This document shows positions 1 to 9,804 of a stretch of DNA of 64,000 nt, piece by piece. The position numbers and the translations under genes were made by a program. The notes under the pieces were generated by a model, which was not told the DNA's origin, searched no databases, and saw nothing but the letters and a program-made list of their open reading frames with translations. The stretch is from positions 124,001-188,000 of the forward strand of contig JAGAKR010000023.1 in the NCBI GenBank assembly GCA_017625535.1. Reading direction: 5' to 3'. Origin of the DNA: Bacteroidales bacterium (GTDB lineage Bacteria > Bacteroidota > Bacteroidia > Bacteroidales > UBA932). Positions within the stretch are counted from its first letter, which is position 1, and each line of letters starts with the position of its first letter.

Positions 1-815
1 TTAGGGATGTTATTAAGGGGAGCATTATTAAAGAGTGCAAGATATTTAAGAAGCAAAGTGAATATGAGAAGGAAATCATTCGTAATGTAAAGCATATTAT
101 TGGACGTACATCATGGGATAGAGCTAATACTTGGGCTATTAATCCAAATTTACAATACCATTTTTGTAATGAGACATTACGATCAGAGTTTTATGATGGT
201 TCACGATGGTCATATGACACTTGTCAGAAACATACTATATTTCTCTCTCAGGCAGGTTATCCCATAAAAGGCCTTCATCAGGTTTTACGTGCAATGCCTT
301 TGGTGTTACAGCATTACCCGGACACTAAGATTCGAATTGCAGGGGAGGATATAACAAATACTGTAGGTTATCATAACATTCTTCGTTTTAAAGGTTATGG
401 TAGAATAATAAAGTCAATGATAAAGAAATATCATCTTGAGAATCGTATATTATTTACGGGTTCGCTTAATGCTGATGAAATGAAGCAGGAATACTTAAAA
501 TGCAATCTTTTTATTTGTCCTTCTACTATTGAAAATAGTCCTAATTCTTTAGGTGAAGCTCAGATTCTAGGAACTCCTGTTATAGCAAGTTATGTAGGTG
601 GAGTTCCTGATATGATGAAAGGGGATGAAGAGCATCTCTATCGCTTTGAGGAAGTGAGTATGCTTGCTGAAAAGATTTGTAAAGTATTTGCAAATGAAGA
701 TAGACAAGTTGATATGGTTGATGTTGCTAAACTCAGACATAACCAGAATATTAATTCTGAACAATTGTTAAAAATCTACAATATTGTTTTAAGATTTTCT
801 AAAATATTGTATTGA
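1..815 (+). CDS. Glycosyltransferase, GT4-like, 5' partial
   Basis: The reading frame is open from the window's first bases (frame of position 3), so the N-terminus lies upstream; the ATG near 294 is internal. What is visible is the C-terminal Rossmann half of a GT-B enzyme: a 'FLSQAGYPIKGLHQVL' acceptor-to-donor linker, a 'ILFTGSLNADEMKQEY' strand and the GT4 nucleotide-sugar signature 'ENSPNSLGEAQILGTPVIAS' with its EX7E-like pair of glutamates. The family transfers a sugar from an NDP or UDP donor onto a lipid-linked glycan at the cytoplasmic face. It is the first of five GT4-like genes in this AT-rich cluster. The substrate cannot be read from the sequence. Confidence 0.85.
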   Translation, partial: RDVIKGSIIKECKIFKKQSEYEKEIIRNVKHIIGRTSWDRANTWAINPNLQYHFCNETLRSEFYDGSRWSYDTCQKHTIFLSQAGYPIKGLHQVLRAMPLVLQHYPDTKIRIAGEDITNTVGYHNILRFKGYGRIIKSMIKKYHLENRILFTGSLNADEMKQEYLKCNLFICPSTIENSPNSLGEAQILGTPVIASYVGGVPDMMKGDEEHLYRFEEVSMLAEKICKVFANEDRQVDMVDVAKLRHNQNINSEQLLKIYNIVLRFSKILY

Positions 816-1492
816 TGAATACAATATAATGCTTTTCGCATAAATAAATTATATTAAATTATATATACCTGCAAAGACTAAATGAGATATCGTTTATCCC
901 CAATATGGGGATGAACTTAATTGAGTTGCTTTTTAACTCGTTGTGTATATAGTCACGCTCCATGACTGTTGTCTGTGATTAGAGTGAGAAAACGTAAAAT
1001 ATAATTGTTTTAGTAGTTGTCATCAGTATTTCTACTTTCTCAGATAAGTAAGAACCTTGTAATGTAAACATATAGAAAGGAACTATAACTAACGATAGTC
1101 GTGAGAATAGTTTAAAATATAATAAACTGATTGTTGATGGGATAATTATTTTTACAAGTTGTCAGAGTGGAATTAAGACTCCTCCGGACACCTCGTAAAA
1201 ATGAGTTTTGAAGAGAATTAATGGAAATAATTCATGTAAGGTTTACGAAATTTATCAAATCAGTAGCAATTGAATCACATTTACAAAATACAATTTTTAG
1301 GCTATTTATGTAGCATTTTATTTTTATAAAAGGTGCTATGCATGAATTCAGTTTTTCCATGTGATTTAGGATGAACACCAGCTTATAAATGAGCTGATAA
1401 TAGCAAATTATTAAGATTAACTTGTAAAATATAGGAAGTCTACAGGTTGATTTATAATTAAGAATTTTAATGACTTTCCATAAGTTAAAAAG
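816..1492. other. Gene-free AT-rich stretch, probably decayed sequence
   Basis: No frame stays open long enough for a credible gene on either strand. Its base composition resembles the flanking glycosyltransferase genes, not a short spacer. No terminal inverted repeats, tRNA or transposase motif could be recognised. The likeliest reading is the eroded remains of one or more polysaccharide genes, but no homologous segment was identified. Confidence 0.4.
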
Positions 1493-2671
1493 ATGAGAAT
1501 ATTATATTGCTCGACCCTATGTTCTGAAAAAGTATTGAAAAATTTATCTAAAAATACAGGAACTTCATTATTAGGGCTTACAGTTCAAAAATTTCATAGA
1601 TTAATAGTTAAAGGATTTGTTGCTAATGGAATAGAAACTACGGCGTTATCGGTCCTCCCGATTAATAATTATGGCAAGGTAAATAAAAGCGTTGAATTAC
1701 AATCAGATAAAGAAGATTTTATAACATATTTATATGTTAGATCAATATCTGTACCTCTCATAAAATATTTAATTACTTGTTTAGATTTTATAAGGAAAAT
1801 CCTAAAATTTACAAATGTTCATAAAGATGCTGTAATTATTTGCGATCCTCTCAATATAACTCAGTGTTTTAGTTTATATATAATTAGATTCTTTCTTCCT
1901 AAAATTTATGCAATAGTTACAGATATACCAGGTTTGATGGTAGGAGAGAGTAAATACATTGTAAGGTTAATTTCCAGTTTTCATATACACATGATTAGTA
2001 AGTTTGATGGTTTTGTTCTCCTGACTAAAGATATGAACAATATTATTAATAAATCAAATAAACCATATATTATAATGGAGGGTTTAGTTGACAGTTCCAT
2101 AATACCAGAATCTGATGTTATAGATCGGGAGAGAAACATTATATATGCAGGAGCATTACATGAAGAATATGGTGTAAAAAAACTGATTGATTCTTTCAGA
2201 ATGATTCCTGATAAGGATATATGTCTATCGATTTATGGAGCAGGACCAATGGATTCTTTAATAGTACAGTTATCTAAAGAGGATACCAGAATAAGATATT
2301 ATGGCCTAGTCCCAAATAAAGAAGTAATAAAAAAAGAGGTAACGGCACTTCTCCTTATTAACCCAAGGCCTTCATCATATGAGTTTACAAAATATTCTTT
2401 TCCTTCTAAGAATATGGAATACATGGCATCTGGTACACCTTTGTTAACGACTAAGTTGCCAGGAATGCCAGATGATTATTATGAATATGTATATACTTTT
2501 GAAGATGAGACTGTATACGGTATGTATTTGACAATACTTAATACTATTAATCTTGGGATAAATGAATTGATTAAAAAGGGAAGAAAGAGTCAACAATTTG
2601 TGTTGAGTAAGAAGAATAATATTGTACAAACGAAAAGGATATTAGAGTTGTTAGTTTTAAATAATATATAG
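1493..2671 (+). CDS. Glycosyltransferase, GT4-like
   Basis: A 392-aa protein with GT-B architecture. The N-terminal half carries 'ICDPLNITQCF' and hydrophobic strands. The C-terminal half has 'NIIYAGALHEEYGVKKLIDS', 'LSIYGAGPMDSLI' and 'FPSKNMEYMASGTPLLTTK', the donor-binding region of the family, where a Lys-Asn-Met-Glu replaces the usual GxxxxEA. It presumably adds one sugar to the undecaprenyl-linked O-unit. The ATG at 1493 begins with the typical beta-strand 'MRILYCSTL'. The next gene begins immediately after its stop codon, so the two are cotranscribed. Donor and acceptor are unknown. Confidence 0.85.
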   Translation: MRILYCSTLCSEKVLKNLSKNTGTSLLGLTVQKFHRLIVKGFVANGIETTALSVLPINNYGKVNKSVELQSDKEDFITYLYVRSISVPLIKYLITCLDFIRKILKFTNVHKDAVIICDPLNITQCFSLYIIRFFLPKIYAIVTDIPGLMVGESKYIVRLISSFHIHMISKFDGFVLLTKDMNNIINKSNKPYIIMEGLVDSSIIPESDVIDRERNIIYAGALHEEYGVKKLIDSFRMIPDKDICLSIYGAGPMDSLIVQLSKEDTRIRYYGLVPNKEVIKKEVTALLLINPRPSSYEFTKYSFPSKNMEYMASGTPLLTTKLPGMPDDYYEYVYTFEDETVYGMYLTILNTINLGINELIKKGRKSQQFVLSKKNNIVQTKRILELLVLNNI

Positions 2672-3697
2672 ATGAAAGGAAATTACTTTGATTTAGTCTT
2701 TGTTACTAATATACCAGCATTTTATAAAATAAAATTATTTAATGAAATTAGTAAGCATAAAAGAATATTAGTAGTATATGTAGGTTATTCTAGGGAGATA
2801 AGAAATTTAGATTTTTTTTCCAATTCGAACGAATATCAAAGTGTGAATCTTACTGGTAATATATTTAAAAAGTTGATTCAAATAGCATTGATTTTATATC
2901 GAAATCAATTCAAGGAAATTATAATTGGTGGGTGGGATTCAGTTGTAAATTGGTATACACTCTTCTTTAGTAGAAATGTTACCAAGTCGGTAGTAGTTGA
3001 GAGTTCATGCTTTGAGAGTGATGTTAGAGGTTTAAAATCTTTATTTAAACGTATATTTCTGAGTCGTATAGATAAGGCGTATGTCCCAGGTATATCGAAT
3101 GAGAGGTTACTAAGATTTCTAGGTTATGATGGAAGAATTATTAAAACGCTTGGGGTGGGAATTTTTAATATACAACTTCAAAAACCATATGAGAGTCGTA
3201 ATGAAGTAAAAAAATTTTTATATGTAGGGCGATTAGCAAAAGAGAAAAATATAGACACATTAATATCAGTCTTTAATAAGAATCCAAAATTGGAATTAAA
3301 TATTGTTGGCTTTGGACCTGAAGAAAAAAAACTAAAAGATATGGCATGTGAAAATATCAAGTTTTTAGGTCCTATTGATAATGCATGTTTGTATAATATT
3401 TACCAAAACAATGATGTTTTTATTTTACCTTCTATTAAGGAGCCTTGGGGGCTAGTTGTAGAAGAGGCTTTAAATAATGGCCTACCTATTATTGTTAGTG
3501 AGAATGTCGGTTGTGCTGAAGAATTGATTAATTCTTCGAATGGTTTAGTATTCAATCCTTATGATATTAACTCTTTACAAGAGTGTGTTAATAAGATGTT
3601 AAATATCGATTATTACAATCAATTGAGATTCAATATATCTAAATTAGATTTTCAAAAGATAGCAGCTCAACAAGTCCAATCATATATTTCCAAGTAA
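2672..3697 (+). CDS. Glycosyltransferase, GT4
   Basis: A 341-aa enzyme starting on the base after the upstream stop. The C-terminal domain is canonical GT4: 'FLYVGRLAKEKNIDTLISVF', 'LNIVGFGPEEKKL', 'NDVFILPSIKEPWGLVVEEA' (EX7E motif with Glu on both sides) and 'GLPIIVSENVGCAEELI'. The N-terminal acceptor domain is shorter than average and includes 'IIIGGWDSVVNWYTLFFSR', typical of enzymes in which a deglycosylated lipid carrier is read at the membrane. It probably acts on the same O-unit as its neighbours. Spacing of zero bases to the preceding gene implies translational coupling. Confidence 0.88.
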   Translation: MKGNYFDLVFVTNIPAFYKIKLFNEISKHKRILVVYVGYSREIRNLDFFSNSNEYQSVNLTGNIFKKLIQIALILYRNQFKEIIIGGWDSVVNWYTLFFSRNVTKSVVVESSCFESDVRGLKSLFKRIFLSRIDKAYVPGISNERLLRFLGYDGRIIKTLGVGIFNIQLQKPYESRNEVKKFLYVGRLAKEKNIDTLISVFNKNPKLELNIVGFGPEEKKLKDMACENIKFLGPIDNACLYNIYQNNDVFILPSIKEPWGLVVEEALNNGLPIIVSENVGCAEELINSSNGLVFNPYDINSLQECVNKMLNIDYYNQLRFNISKLDFQKIAAQQVQSYISK

Positions 3698-4079
3698 ATG
3701 GTATTAATGTTATTTTGGTTAGTATTTTTTGTATGACAATATATTGTTAAGTATTAAAAATGGGACTTTATATTACATCTTCATACTGTATAGACATCAT
3801 CTATATTGCGAGGGTTGGCTGCGTATATGAGTGAAGTTCTGTCACATATGCGTGGAGCATTATATGAATGTCATTCAATAAGCACGTTGTACCTAAAAGG
3901 AAAAGAATAGCATTGCCATTGTCTATTTTTTTGAAATACACCTATAATTGACCAAGAATCGTTTAAAATTATTGTGTTTTATGCTGATAGAGCTTTATAA
4001 CATTAATTAATTATTGATGGTTATATGTTTATAGTAATGAATCTTTGGATACCATATATAATACTAAGTTTAATAAGTT
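3698..4079. other. Gene-free AT-rich spacer
   Basis: All six frames are interrupted. A short run beginning near 3828 reads as protein-like for about 27 residues and then stops, which suggests remnant coding sequence, but no family could be named. No clear hairpin followed by a T-run was seen after the upstream gene. Confidence 0.35.
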
Positions 4080-5267
4080 ATGCCTAAATTATTGCAAATT
4101 AATATTGTTAGTAATATGCTTTCCACAGGAAAGATTTGTGAAGATATAGCAAAAGTGGCGAAAGATTTTGGTTGGGACACATATATCGCATATGGTCGTT
4201 GGGCAAGACCAGGTGTTAATAAATCAAAACGTATAGGAAATAATATTGATATGTATATGCATTATTTCCAACATCGTGTATTTGATAGGGAAGGTCTATC
4301 ATCTGTTGCTGCTACTAAAGGATTGCTAAATTGGATAGAAGAGATTAAACCAGATATAATTCAGTTACATAATATTCACGACCATTATATTAATTATCCT
4401 ATTTTATTTAATTTTTTAGATACTCTTGATATACCAATAATTTGGACTCAACATGATTGTTGGGCATATACAGGAGGGTGTATGTATCATGATTTGTATC
4501 ATTGTAATCAGTGGAGAAATGGGTGTTTAGGCATTTGTCCAAATAAAAGAGCGTTATTATGTGATTTTAGTGGAAAACAATTTAAAAAGAAACAGATTGT
4601 TTTTTCGAACGTGAAAAAATTGATAATAGTAACTGTATCTTATTGGTTAAATGATTTGTTCAAACAAACTTACCACAGCAATAGAAAGAGTTATGTTATT
4701 CATAATGGTATTGATTTGGAGATATTTAGGCCATTACCTTTGAGAAAAGATAAATACTTTAGTATCCTTGGAGTTGCTGCTGTGTGGGATGAAAGGAAAG
4801 GCCTTAGTGATTTTGTAAAACTGCGTAAGTTATTACCTGAAAATTTCAAGATTATTCTTATTGGCCTAACTAAAAAGCAAATAAAATGTATGCCTGATGG
4901 AATTAATGCTATTACGCGCACATCGAATATTGAAGAACTTGTAAGGTTGTATTCTGATGCTGATGTATTTGTTAACCCTACATATTCTGATAATTTTCCA
5001 ACTACTAATTTAGAAGCCCTTGCCTGTGGAACACCAGTCATTACTTATCGTACAGGTGGTTCTCATGAAGCTGTAGATGAAAATACCGGAGCTGTTGTTG
5101 AACAAGGAGATCTCATAGCTCTATGTGCAAAAATTACAGAGTTCTATACACAAGGTTTCAAAAAAATACATTCAGAAGACTGTAGAAATAGAGCAGAACA
5201 ATTATTTGACAAGGATAAGTGTTTCCATAAGTATATTCATTTGTATGAATCTTTGCTTAATATTTAG
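4080..5267 (+). CDS. Glycosyltransferase, GT4 with Cys-rich acceptor loop
   Basis: A 395-aa GT-B enzyme. In the N-terminal domain 'DIIQLHNIHDHYINYPIL' is followed by 'IIWTQHDCWAYTGGCMYH' and a loop with further cysteines (C at 'HCNQW', 'GCLGICP'), a pattern I associate with a Bacteroidetes subset of GT4 enzymes in capsule loci. The C-terminal domain has 'YSDADVFVNPTYSDNFPTTN' and 'LEALACGTPVITYRTGGSHE', the donor-binding and EX7E region. The cysteine cluster could bind a metal or form a structural knot; that is inference. It is isolated between two gene-free stretches, so it may have its own promoter. Confidence 0.87.
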   Translation: MPKLLQINIVSNMLSTGKICEDIAKVAKDFGWDTYIAYGRWARPGVNKSKRIGNNIDMYMHYFQHRVFDREGLSSVAATKGLLNWIEEIKPDIIQLHNIHDHYINYPILFNFLDTLDIPIIWTQHDCWAYTGGCMYHDLYHCNQWRNGCLGICPNKRALLCDFSGKQFKKKQIVFSNVKKLIIVTVSYWLNDLFKQTYHSNRKSYVIHNGIDLEIFRPLPLRKDKYFSILGVAAVWDERKGLSDFVKLRKLLPENFKIILIGLTKKQIKCMPDGINAITRTSNIEELVRLYSDADVFVNPTYSDNFPTTNLEALACGTPVITYRTGGSHEAVDENTGAVVEQGDLIALCAKITEFYTQGFKKIHSEDCRNRAEQLFDKDKCFHKYIHLYESLLNI

Positions 5268-6349
5268 CAAAGATTTTTTTGTTTGGTTAGTTGGAAAATT
5301 TTAATTACGGATAGTTACATGGTAGACATTGAAGTAAATTAATTTATAGTAAGACTGATAGGTAGTAGGTGTCTTAGAGTAAGAAAATAACAATTCACTT
5401 GGATACAGAGTAAATGTATTTTTTTTGAGGAAATGAAGTTCAAGAACTTATCGCAAAGGTCCTATATTTATTAGATAGACAGCTATAGATTTCATTTGCA
5501 GATCACGATTTTTTAACTATATCAAGAAACCTGCTGGAGAAGTGAAATGTTCCTTTTCCTATAAGACCCATATTTAGAAACTTGATCTTGTCTATACAGA
5601 TGTAATTAGTAATGAAAGTCTGACGCGTTTCCATACTAGCGAGAAGTTGCTTTGTGAATGAGTTGATAGAGCCTATATATCAGTCTTCAGCTAAGTGAAT
5701 ACAGTTCGAAGAATATTTGAAATGGCATCAAGATTGTAAAACTCGTTATAGTGGGCAGCACAAGTATACCTACACGAGTAGACCAGAATGATGATAAAGA
5801 GGTAGTTTGCATTGCGAAATGAGATATTTGATGATTTCTGAAGATATATATGCTTTTTCCGGACGAAGTTCTATTTAATGATAATCAGTTAGTCAAACTA
5901 ATAGTCAGAGGTAATGATTGTAAGATAGTAGAGTTTATAGCGAAGTTCAATAACATATTGATTAAATGAATATTCTTCATGGAAAAATTGTCATTGACAC
6001 TAAAGGATATAATTTAGAGGGTGTAGTCAATAATGCGAGCAAGCAAGAATGAGGGCCATTGCGAAGGGAGTTTTTCTATATCAAAAAGGGACATTACTTA
6101 CGTTGAAAGATATTAGCAATGATAGTATAGACAGTGATTATATAGATTCTCTCCAGTATTTATACTACAAATGTGGTAAACTAGCAAGTTAAGAGTCAGT
6201 TAAAGTAGCTCTTGCAGTTTATTGTTCTCTGCGTAATAGTTTAATCAAAATGCGAAACCATAAACGTTATGTGATAATATTCGCAATTCTTATATGTTGA
6301 TACTAAGTTATGATATTAGGAATTTTTTACTAATTAGGATGTAAATAGC
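5268..6349. other. 1.1-kb gene-free region, probably decayed genes
   Basis: This is the longest stretch in the window without an intact gene. Stops occur in every frame at short intervals. Short in-frame patches look coding (for example around 5,720-5,800 and 5,850-5,960), but no domain could be recognised. No inverted terminal repeats or target duplications were found at its edges. It most likely holds one or two eroded polysaccharide-locus genes or an old insertion sequence. Confidence 0.4.
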
Positions 6350-7468
6350 ATGATGAAACAGAAATTATGGATTGTTACTGAGTTGTTTCCGCCAGATGAG
6401 ACTTCTACAAGTAATATTATGGGGGAGATTGCCAATGTAATGATAAACAAATATAGTGTTGGTGTTATTTGTGGTCCAGATATTTACGATAAACGTAAGA
6501 AACTAGATGAAAACAATAAATTCTATCTTGATCCAAGTATAGAGATTAATCGAGTTAGGGGAGGGGACTTTGATAAGAATACAGTTAAAGGAAAAGCATT
6601 ATCGTTTATCTTGATAAGTAAACGTATTATGGCTTTGGTTAAGAAGAAGGTTAAGAAGGAGGATAAGGTGCTGATGGTAACAAACCCTGCTCCTATGGTG
6701 GTTATGATGAGTATGCTAAAGAAGAAATTAGGTTTTGAGCTGAATATTCTTGTCCATGACGTATTCCCTGAAAATACAAAGCCTGCAGGTTTGAAATTTC
6801 CTTTATATAGGGTGTTAAAGCGTGTGTTTGATAGTGCTTATTCTAAGGCAGATCAGTTGATAGTAATAGGTCGCGATATGAAGGTGGTTATGGAGCAGAA
6901 GGTGACAGGATTTACTCATAAGCCAATCTGCACTATAATTGAGAATTGGGCTGACACTGAGGAAATTAAGCCTCAGGATTTTCATTATGGAAAGATTGTC
7001 TTGCAATATGCAGGAAATATTGGACGAGTGCAGGGTTTGGATAAAGTGATTGCTAATTTAACAGATGATGTAGAGTTTCACTTGTATGGTACAGGTGCTA
7101 TGGAGGAGTCTTTGAAGAAATTGAGGCATCCCAATGTTTTTTTTCATGGCCCGTATTTTCGTTCTCAACAGAATGATGTTTTGGCTGCATGCGATATTGC
7201 TGTGGTAACACTACAAGATGGTATGTATGGTTTGGGAGTCCCTTCTAAGACGTATAATATTCTAGCATCGGGACGGCCTATACTTTTTTTAGGTCCAATA
7301 AATAGTGAGATTGATTTATTAGTGCGAGAGAAAGGGATAGGTTTTTGTGGATGGCCTGCTAAATGGGATAAGGATGAATTAGCAGAAATGGGAGCTCGTG
7401 CACGCCAGTTGGCTGTTGATGAGTATTCAAAGGATGCCATCTTGAATAAATTTGTTAATGCTATATAG
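6350..7468 (+). CDS. WbuB-like glycosyltransferase, GT4
   Basis: A 372-aa GT4 enzyme of the WbuB/WcaI type: N-terminal 'LWIVTELFPPDETSTSN', then 'VLMVTNPAPMVVMMS', 'NILVHDVFPENTKPAG' and a C-terminal 'LQYAGNIGRVQGLDKVI', 'HLYGTGAMEESL' and 'LGVPSKTYNILASGRPILF'. WbuB relatives add N-acetyl-fucosamine-type sugars early in O-unit assembly, which fits the SDR, the lipid-carrier transferase and the WbuC remnant that follow. Two ATG codons are adjacent (6350 and 6353); either could start. A five-base gap separates it from the SDR gene, indicating one operon. Confidence 0.87.
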   Translation: MMKQKLWIVTELFPPDETSTSNIMGEIANVMINKYSVGVICGPDIYDKRKKLDENNKFYLDPSIEINRVRGGDFDKNTVKGKALSFILISKRIMALVKKKVKKEDKVLMVTNPAPMVVMMSMLKKKLGFELNILVHDVFPENTKPAGLKFPLYRVLKRVFDSAYSKADQLIVIGRDMKVVMEQKVTGFTHKPICTIIENWADTEEIKPQDFHYGKIVLQYAGNIGRVQGLDKVIANLTDDVEFHLYGTGAMEESLKKLRHPNVFFHGPYFRSQQNDVLAACDIAVVTLQDGMYGLGVPSKTYNILASGRPILFLGPINSEIDLLVREKGIGFCGWPAKWDKDELAEMGARARQLAVDEYSKDAILNKFVNAI

Positions 7469-7473
7469 CGATT

Positions 7474-8370
7474 ATGAATAAAATACTATTTACCGGAGGC
7501 ACAGGTTTCTTGGGTAAGAATGTGATGCCTTTGTTGCAGAAGAATTATGAGGTGACTACCTGTGGTATTACTCCGGAGGATATGATTCAGGCTAATTTGG
7601 CTAAGATGGTGCCTGAGTTGCCACATCTATATGATATTGTGCTCCATGCTGCCGGTAAGGCTCATGTAGTGCCTAAGACTGAGGAGGAGAAGCAGCTATT
7701 CTACGATATTAACTATCAGGGTACGGTGAACCTTTGCATGGCCCTAGAGAAGGTAGGAGTGCCTAAGGCTTTGGTGTTTATCTCTACAGTGGCCGTGTAT
7801 GGTTGTGAGTATGGAGAAATGATTACCGAGGAACATCCTCTGAATGGTGATACCCCGTATGCTAAGAGTAAGATCGTGGCAGAGGAGTACTTGGCTACAT
7901 GGTGCAGTGAGCATGATGTAGTTTTGAGTATACTTCGTCCTTCTTTACTGGCTGGTAAGAATGCTCCAGGAAATCTTGGTGCAATGGTAAATGGGGTGAA
8001 AAAAGGATTCTATATGAATATATCGGGAGGAAAGGTTGTGAAGAGTGTGTTGATGGCAGAGGATATTGCCCGTTTGCTGCCACTTGTTGCAGAGAAAGGT
8101 GGTGTTTATAATGTGTGTGATACAAGACAGCCTTCTTTTGGGGAGTTGTCTGAATCTGTCGCAAGGCAGTTGGGGAAGAGGAAACCTATTTCTATTCCGT
8201 ATTGGATAGCATGGTGTATGTCGAAGGTTGGGGATTTGTTGGGTAGAAGAGCTCCCATTAATTCAGATAAGCTTGAGAAAATGACGAAGTCGTTGACTTT
8301 CAGTAATGAGAAGGCTCGTAGAGAATTAGGATGGGAGCCATTAGATGTGTTGGAGAATTATAAGATTTAG
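7474..8370 (+). CDS. NAD-dependent epimerase/dehydratase (extended SDR)
   Basis: A 298-aa extended SDR. The Rossmann glycine motif is 'FTGGTGFLGKN' near the N-terminus, the catalytic Ser lies in 'VFISTVAVYG' and the YxxxK pair in 'TPYAKSKIVAEEYL'. SDRs of this length next to a WecA/WbpL-type transferase usually act on UDP-N-acetylhexosamines (4-epimerase or 4-reductase), making the first sugar of the repeat unit. The exact reaction cannot be decided from motifs. It ends four bases before the transferase start codon. Confidence 0.85.
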   Translation: MNKILFTGGTGFLGKNVMPLLQKNYEVTTCGITPEDMIQANLAKMVPELPHLYDIVLHAAGKAHVVPKTEEEKQLFYDINYQGTVNLCMALEKVGVPKALVFISTVAVYGCEYGEMITEEHPLNGDTPYAKSKIVAEEYLATWCSEHDVVLSILRPSLLAGKNAPGNLGAMVNGVKKGFYMNISGGKVVKSVLMAEDIARLLPLVAEKGGVYNVCDTRQPSFGELSESVARQLGKRKPISIPYWIAWCMSKVGDLLGRRAPINSDKLEKMTKSLTFSNEKARRELGWEPLDVLENYKI

Positions 8371-8374
8371 TATT

Positions 8375-9385
8375 ATGGTATATTTGATACTTTTTGCTTT
8401 GTTATTAGTTGCAGAACTGATATACTTTAAACTCGCAGATAGATTCAATATCATTGATAAGCCAAATGAGCGTTCGTCGCATTCTTCTATTGTGCTGCGT
8501 GGTGGAGGGGGAATTTTTTCTCTGGCTATGGTCGCTTGGGTGGGGATGATGTCTGTGCAGGGGGAGTGGAGTGTGATTGTGGGGTATTTGCCGTTTCTTT
8601 GTGGGTTGTTGTTGGTGGCGGGGGTGAGTTTTTGGGATGATGTTAAGTCGTTGCCGGATTCGGTGAGGTTGGTTGTGCAGTTTGTGGCGATGGCTCTGAT
8701 GTTCTGGAGTATGGGTATCATGCACTGGGATATGTGGTGGGTTGTGTTGATTGCGTTGGTGGTGTGTGTTGGGGCTACGAATGTGATTAATTTTATGGAT
8801 GGGATTAATGGTATTACGGCCGGGTATTCGTTGTCGGTTTTGGTGCCATTGGTGTTGTTGAATAGGAAGTTGGGGTTTGTGGAGCCGTCGTTTTTGGTTG
8901 TGGCGATTATAGGGGTGCTGGTGTTTTGCATTTTTAATTTTAGGCCGAAGGGGAAGGCGAAGTGTTTTGCGGGGGATGTGGGTAGTATTGGGATAGCGTT
9001 TATTATGTTGTTTGCTATCGGGAAGCTGGTGGTGATGACACAGGATGTGACTTATTTGATATTGTTGTTGGTGTATGGGATTGATGGGTGTTTGACTATT
9101 TGTCATAGGATTATGTTGCATGAGAATTTGGGGGAGGCGCATAGGAAGCACGTGTATCAGTTGATGGCGAATGAGTTGAGGGTTGGGCATGTGAAGGTGA
9201 GCTTGCTGTATATGTTTATGCAGTTGTGTGTGTCGTTGGGCTTTATTTATTTGTGTCCTTCTTCTGTGGCTGCGCATTGGGGGTATCTTGTGGGGGCCGT
9301 TCTTGTGTTGGCGGTGGCGTATGTGTTGTTTAAGAAGAAGTATTATCATTTGCATGAGGAGTATTTGGCAGGATTGAAAAAATAG
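8375..9385 (+). CDS. Polyprenyl-phosphate sugar-1-phosphate transferase (MraY/WecA family)
   Basis: A multi-pass membrane protein of 336 aa that loads the first sugar phosphate onto undecaprenyl phosphate. Family signatures are visible: 'KPNERSSHSSIVLRGGG', the DD motif in 'SFWDDVKSLPDS', 'NVINFMDGINGITAG', 'CFAGDVGSIGIAF' and the His-rich cytoplasmic loop 'GEAHRKHVYQLM'. It is closest in arrangement to WbpL/WecA enzymes that initiate O-antigen synthesis. I chose the ATG at 8375; an upstream reading frame overlaps the SDR gene but adds non-membrane residues. Codon use is strongly skewed to TTG, GTG and GGG, unlike the AT-rich genes upstream, and this creates long spurious frames on the opposite strand. 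Confidence 0.9.
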   Translation: MVYLILFALLLVAELIYFKLADRFNIIDKPNERSSHSSIVLRGGGGIFSLAMVAWVGMMSVQGEWSVIVGYLPFLCGLLLVAGVSFWDDVKSLPDSVRLVVQFVAMALMFWSMGIMHWDMWWVVLIALVVCVGATNVINFMDGINGITAGYSLSVLVPLVLLNRKLGFVEPSFLVVAIIGVLVFCIFNFRPKGKAKCFAGDVGSIGIAFIMLFAIGKLVVMTQDVTYLILLLVYGIDGCLTICHRIMLHENLGEAHRKHVYQLMANELRVGHVKVSLLYMFMQLCVSLGFIYLCPSSVAAHWGYLVGAVLVLAVAYVLFKKKYYHLHEEYLAGLKK

Positions 9386-9392
9386 TTGTTGT

Positions 9393-9790
9393 ATGGAGAT
9401 TAGGATTGATTCAGTTCTTTTGGACAGGTTGACTGAGCAGGCGAGGGTGTCTGAAAGGTTGAGGATGAATTTTGATTTGAGGAATTCGGCTGAGGATACT
9501 TCGCAGAGGTGTTGAATGCGATTGAGCCTGGTAGTGTGGTGCCTGTTCATAGGCATAGGACCACGTCTGAGACTGTAGTTTGTTTGAGGGGGAGGTTTGT
9601 TGAGGAGTTTTTTGATGATGCCGGTGTGCTTGTGGAGAGTTTTGAGGTGGCTGCAGGCAGTTCTTTGTGTGCGTTGAATATACCTGCAGGTGTTTGGCAT
9701 ACTTTGCGATCGCTGGAGAGTGGTACTGTGATTATTGAGGTGAAGGATGGAAGGTATGAGCAGATGAAAGAGCAGGATGTGAGGTTGTAG
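9393..9790 (+). pseudogene. WbuC-type cupin, frameshifted
   Basis: The start codon at 9393 begins a WbuC-like N-terminus ('RLRMNFDLRNSAEDTSQR') that stops at 9513-9515. The cupin continues in another frame from 9509: 'LNAIEPGSVVPVHRHR', 'ETVVCLRGRFVEEFFDD', 'ALNIPAGVWHTL' and 'TVIIEVKDG'. Joining the two needs one extra base between 9506 and 9511; family members usually read Gln-Arg-Met-Leu-Asn here, which an inserted A would restore. The metal-binding HRH and the later His are intact. WbuC proteins accompany WbuB-type O-antigen loci, with an unsettled role. It could be a real loss-of-function mutation or a one-base sequencing error. Confidence 0.8.
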
Positions 9791-9804
9791 GGAAGAATAA
9801 TTAA

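Noticed and set aside
5268-6349. Intact insertion sequence
   Set aside because: No terminal inverted repeats, no DDE motif and no open frame; only a degraded element could be argued.
7474-8370. Assigning a named epimerase (WbpV/FnlA-like)
   Set aside because: The SDR motifs do not separate 4-epimerase, 4-reductase or dehydratase, so no symbol was given.
8405-9700. A 431-codon open frame on the minus strand
   Set aside because: It is antisense to the membrane transferase and the wbuC remnant, whose family motifs are unmistakable. The predicted protein is full of His, Asn and Arg, the usual product of reading TTG/GTG-rich genes backwards.
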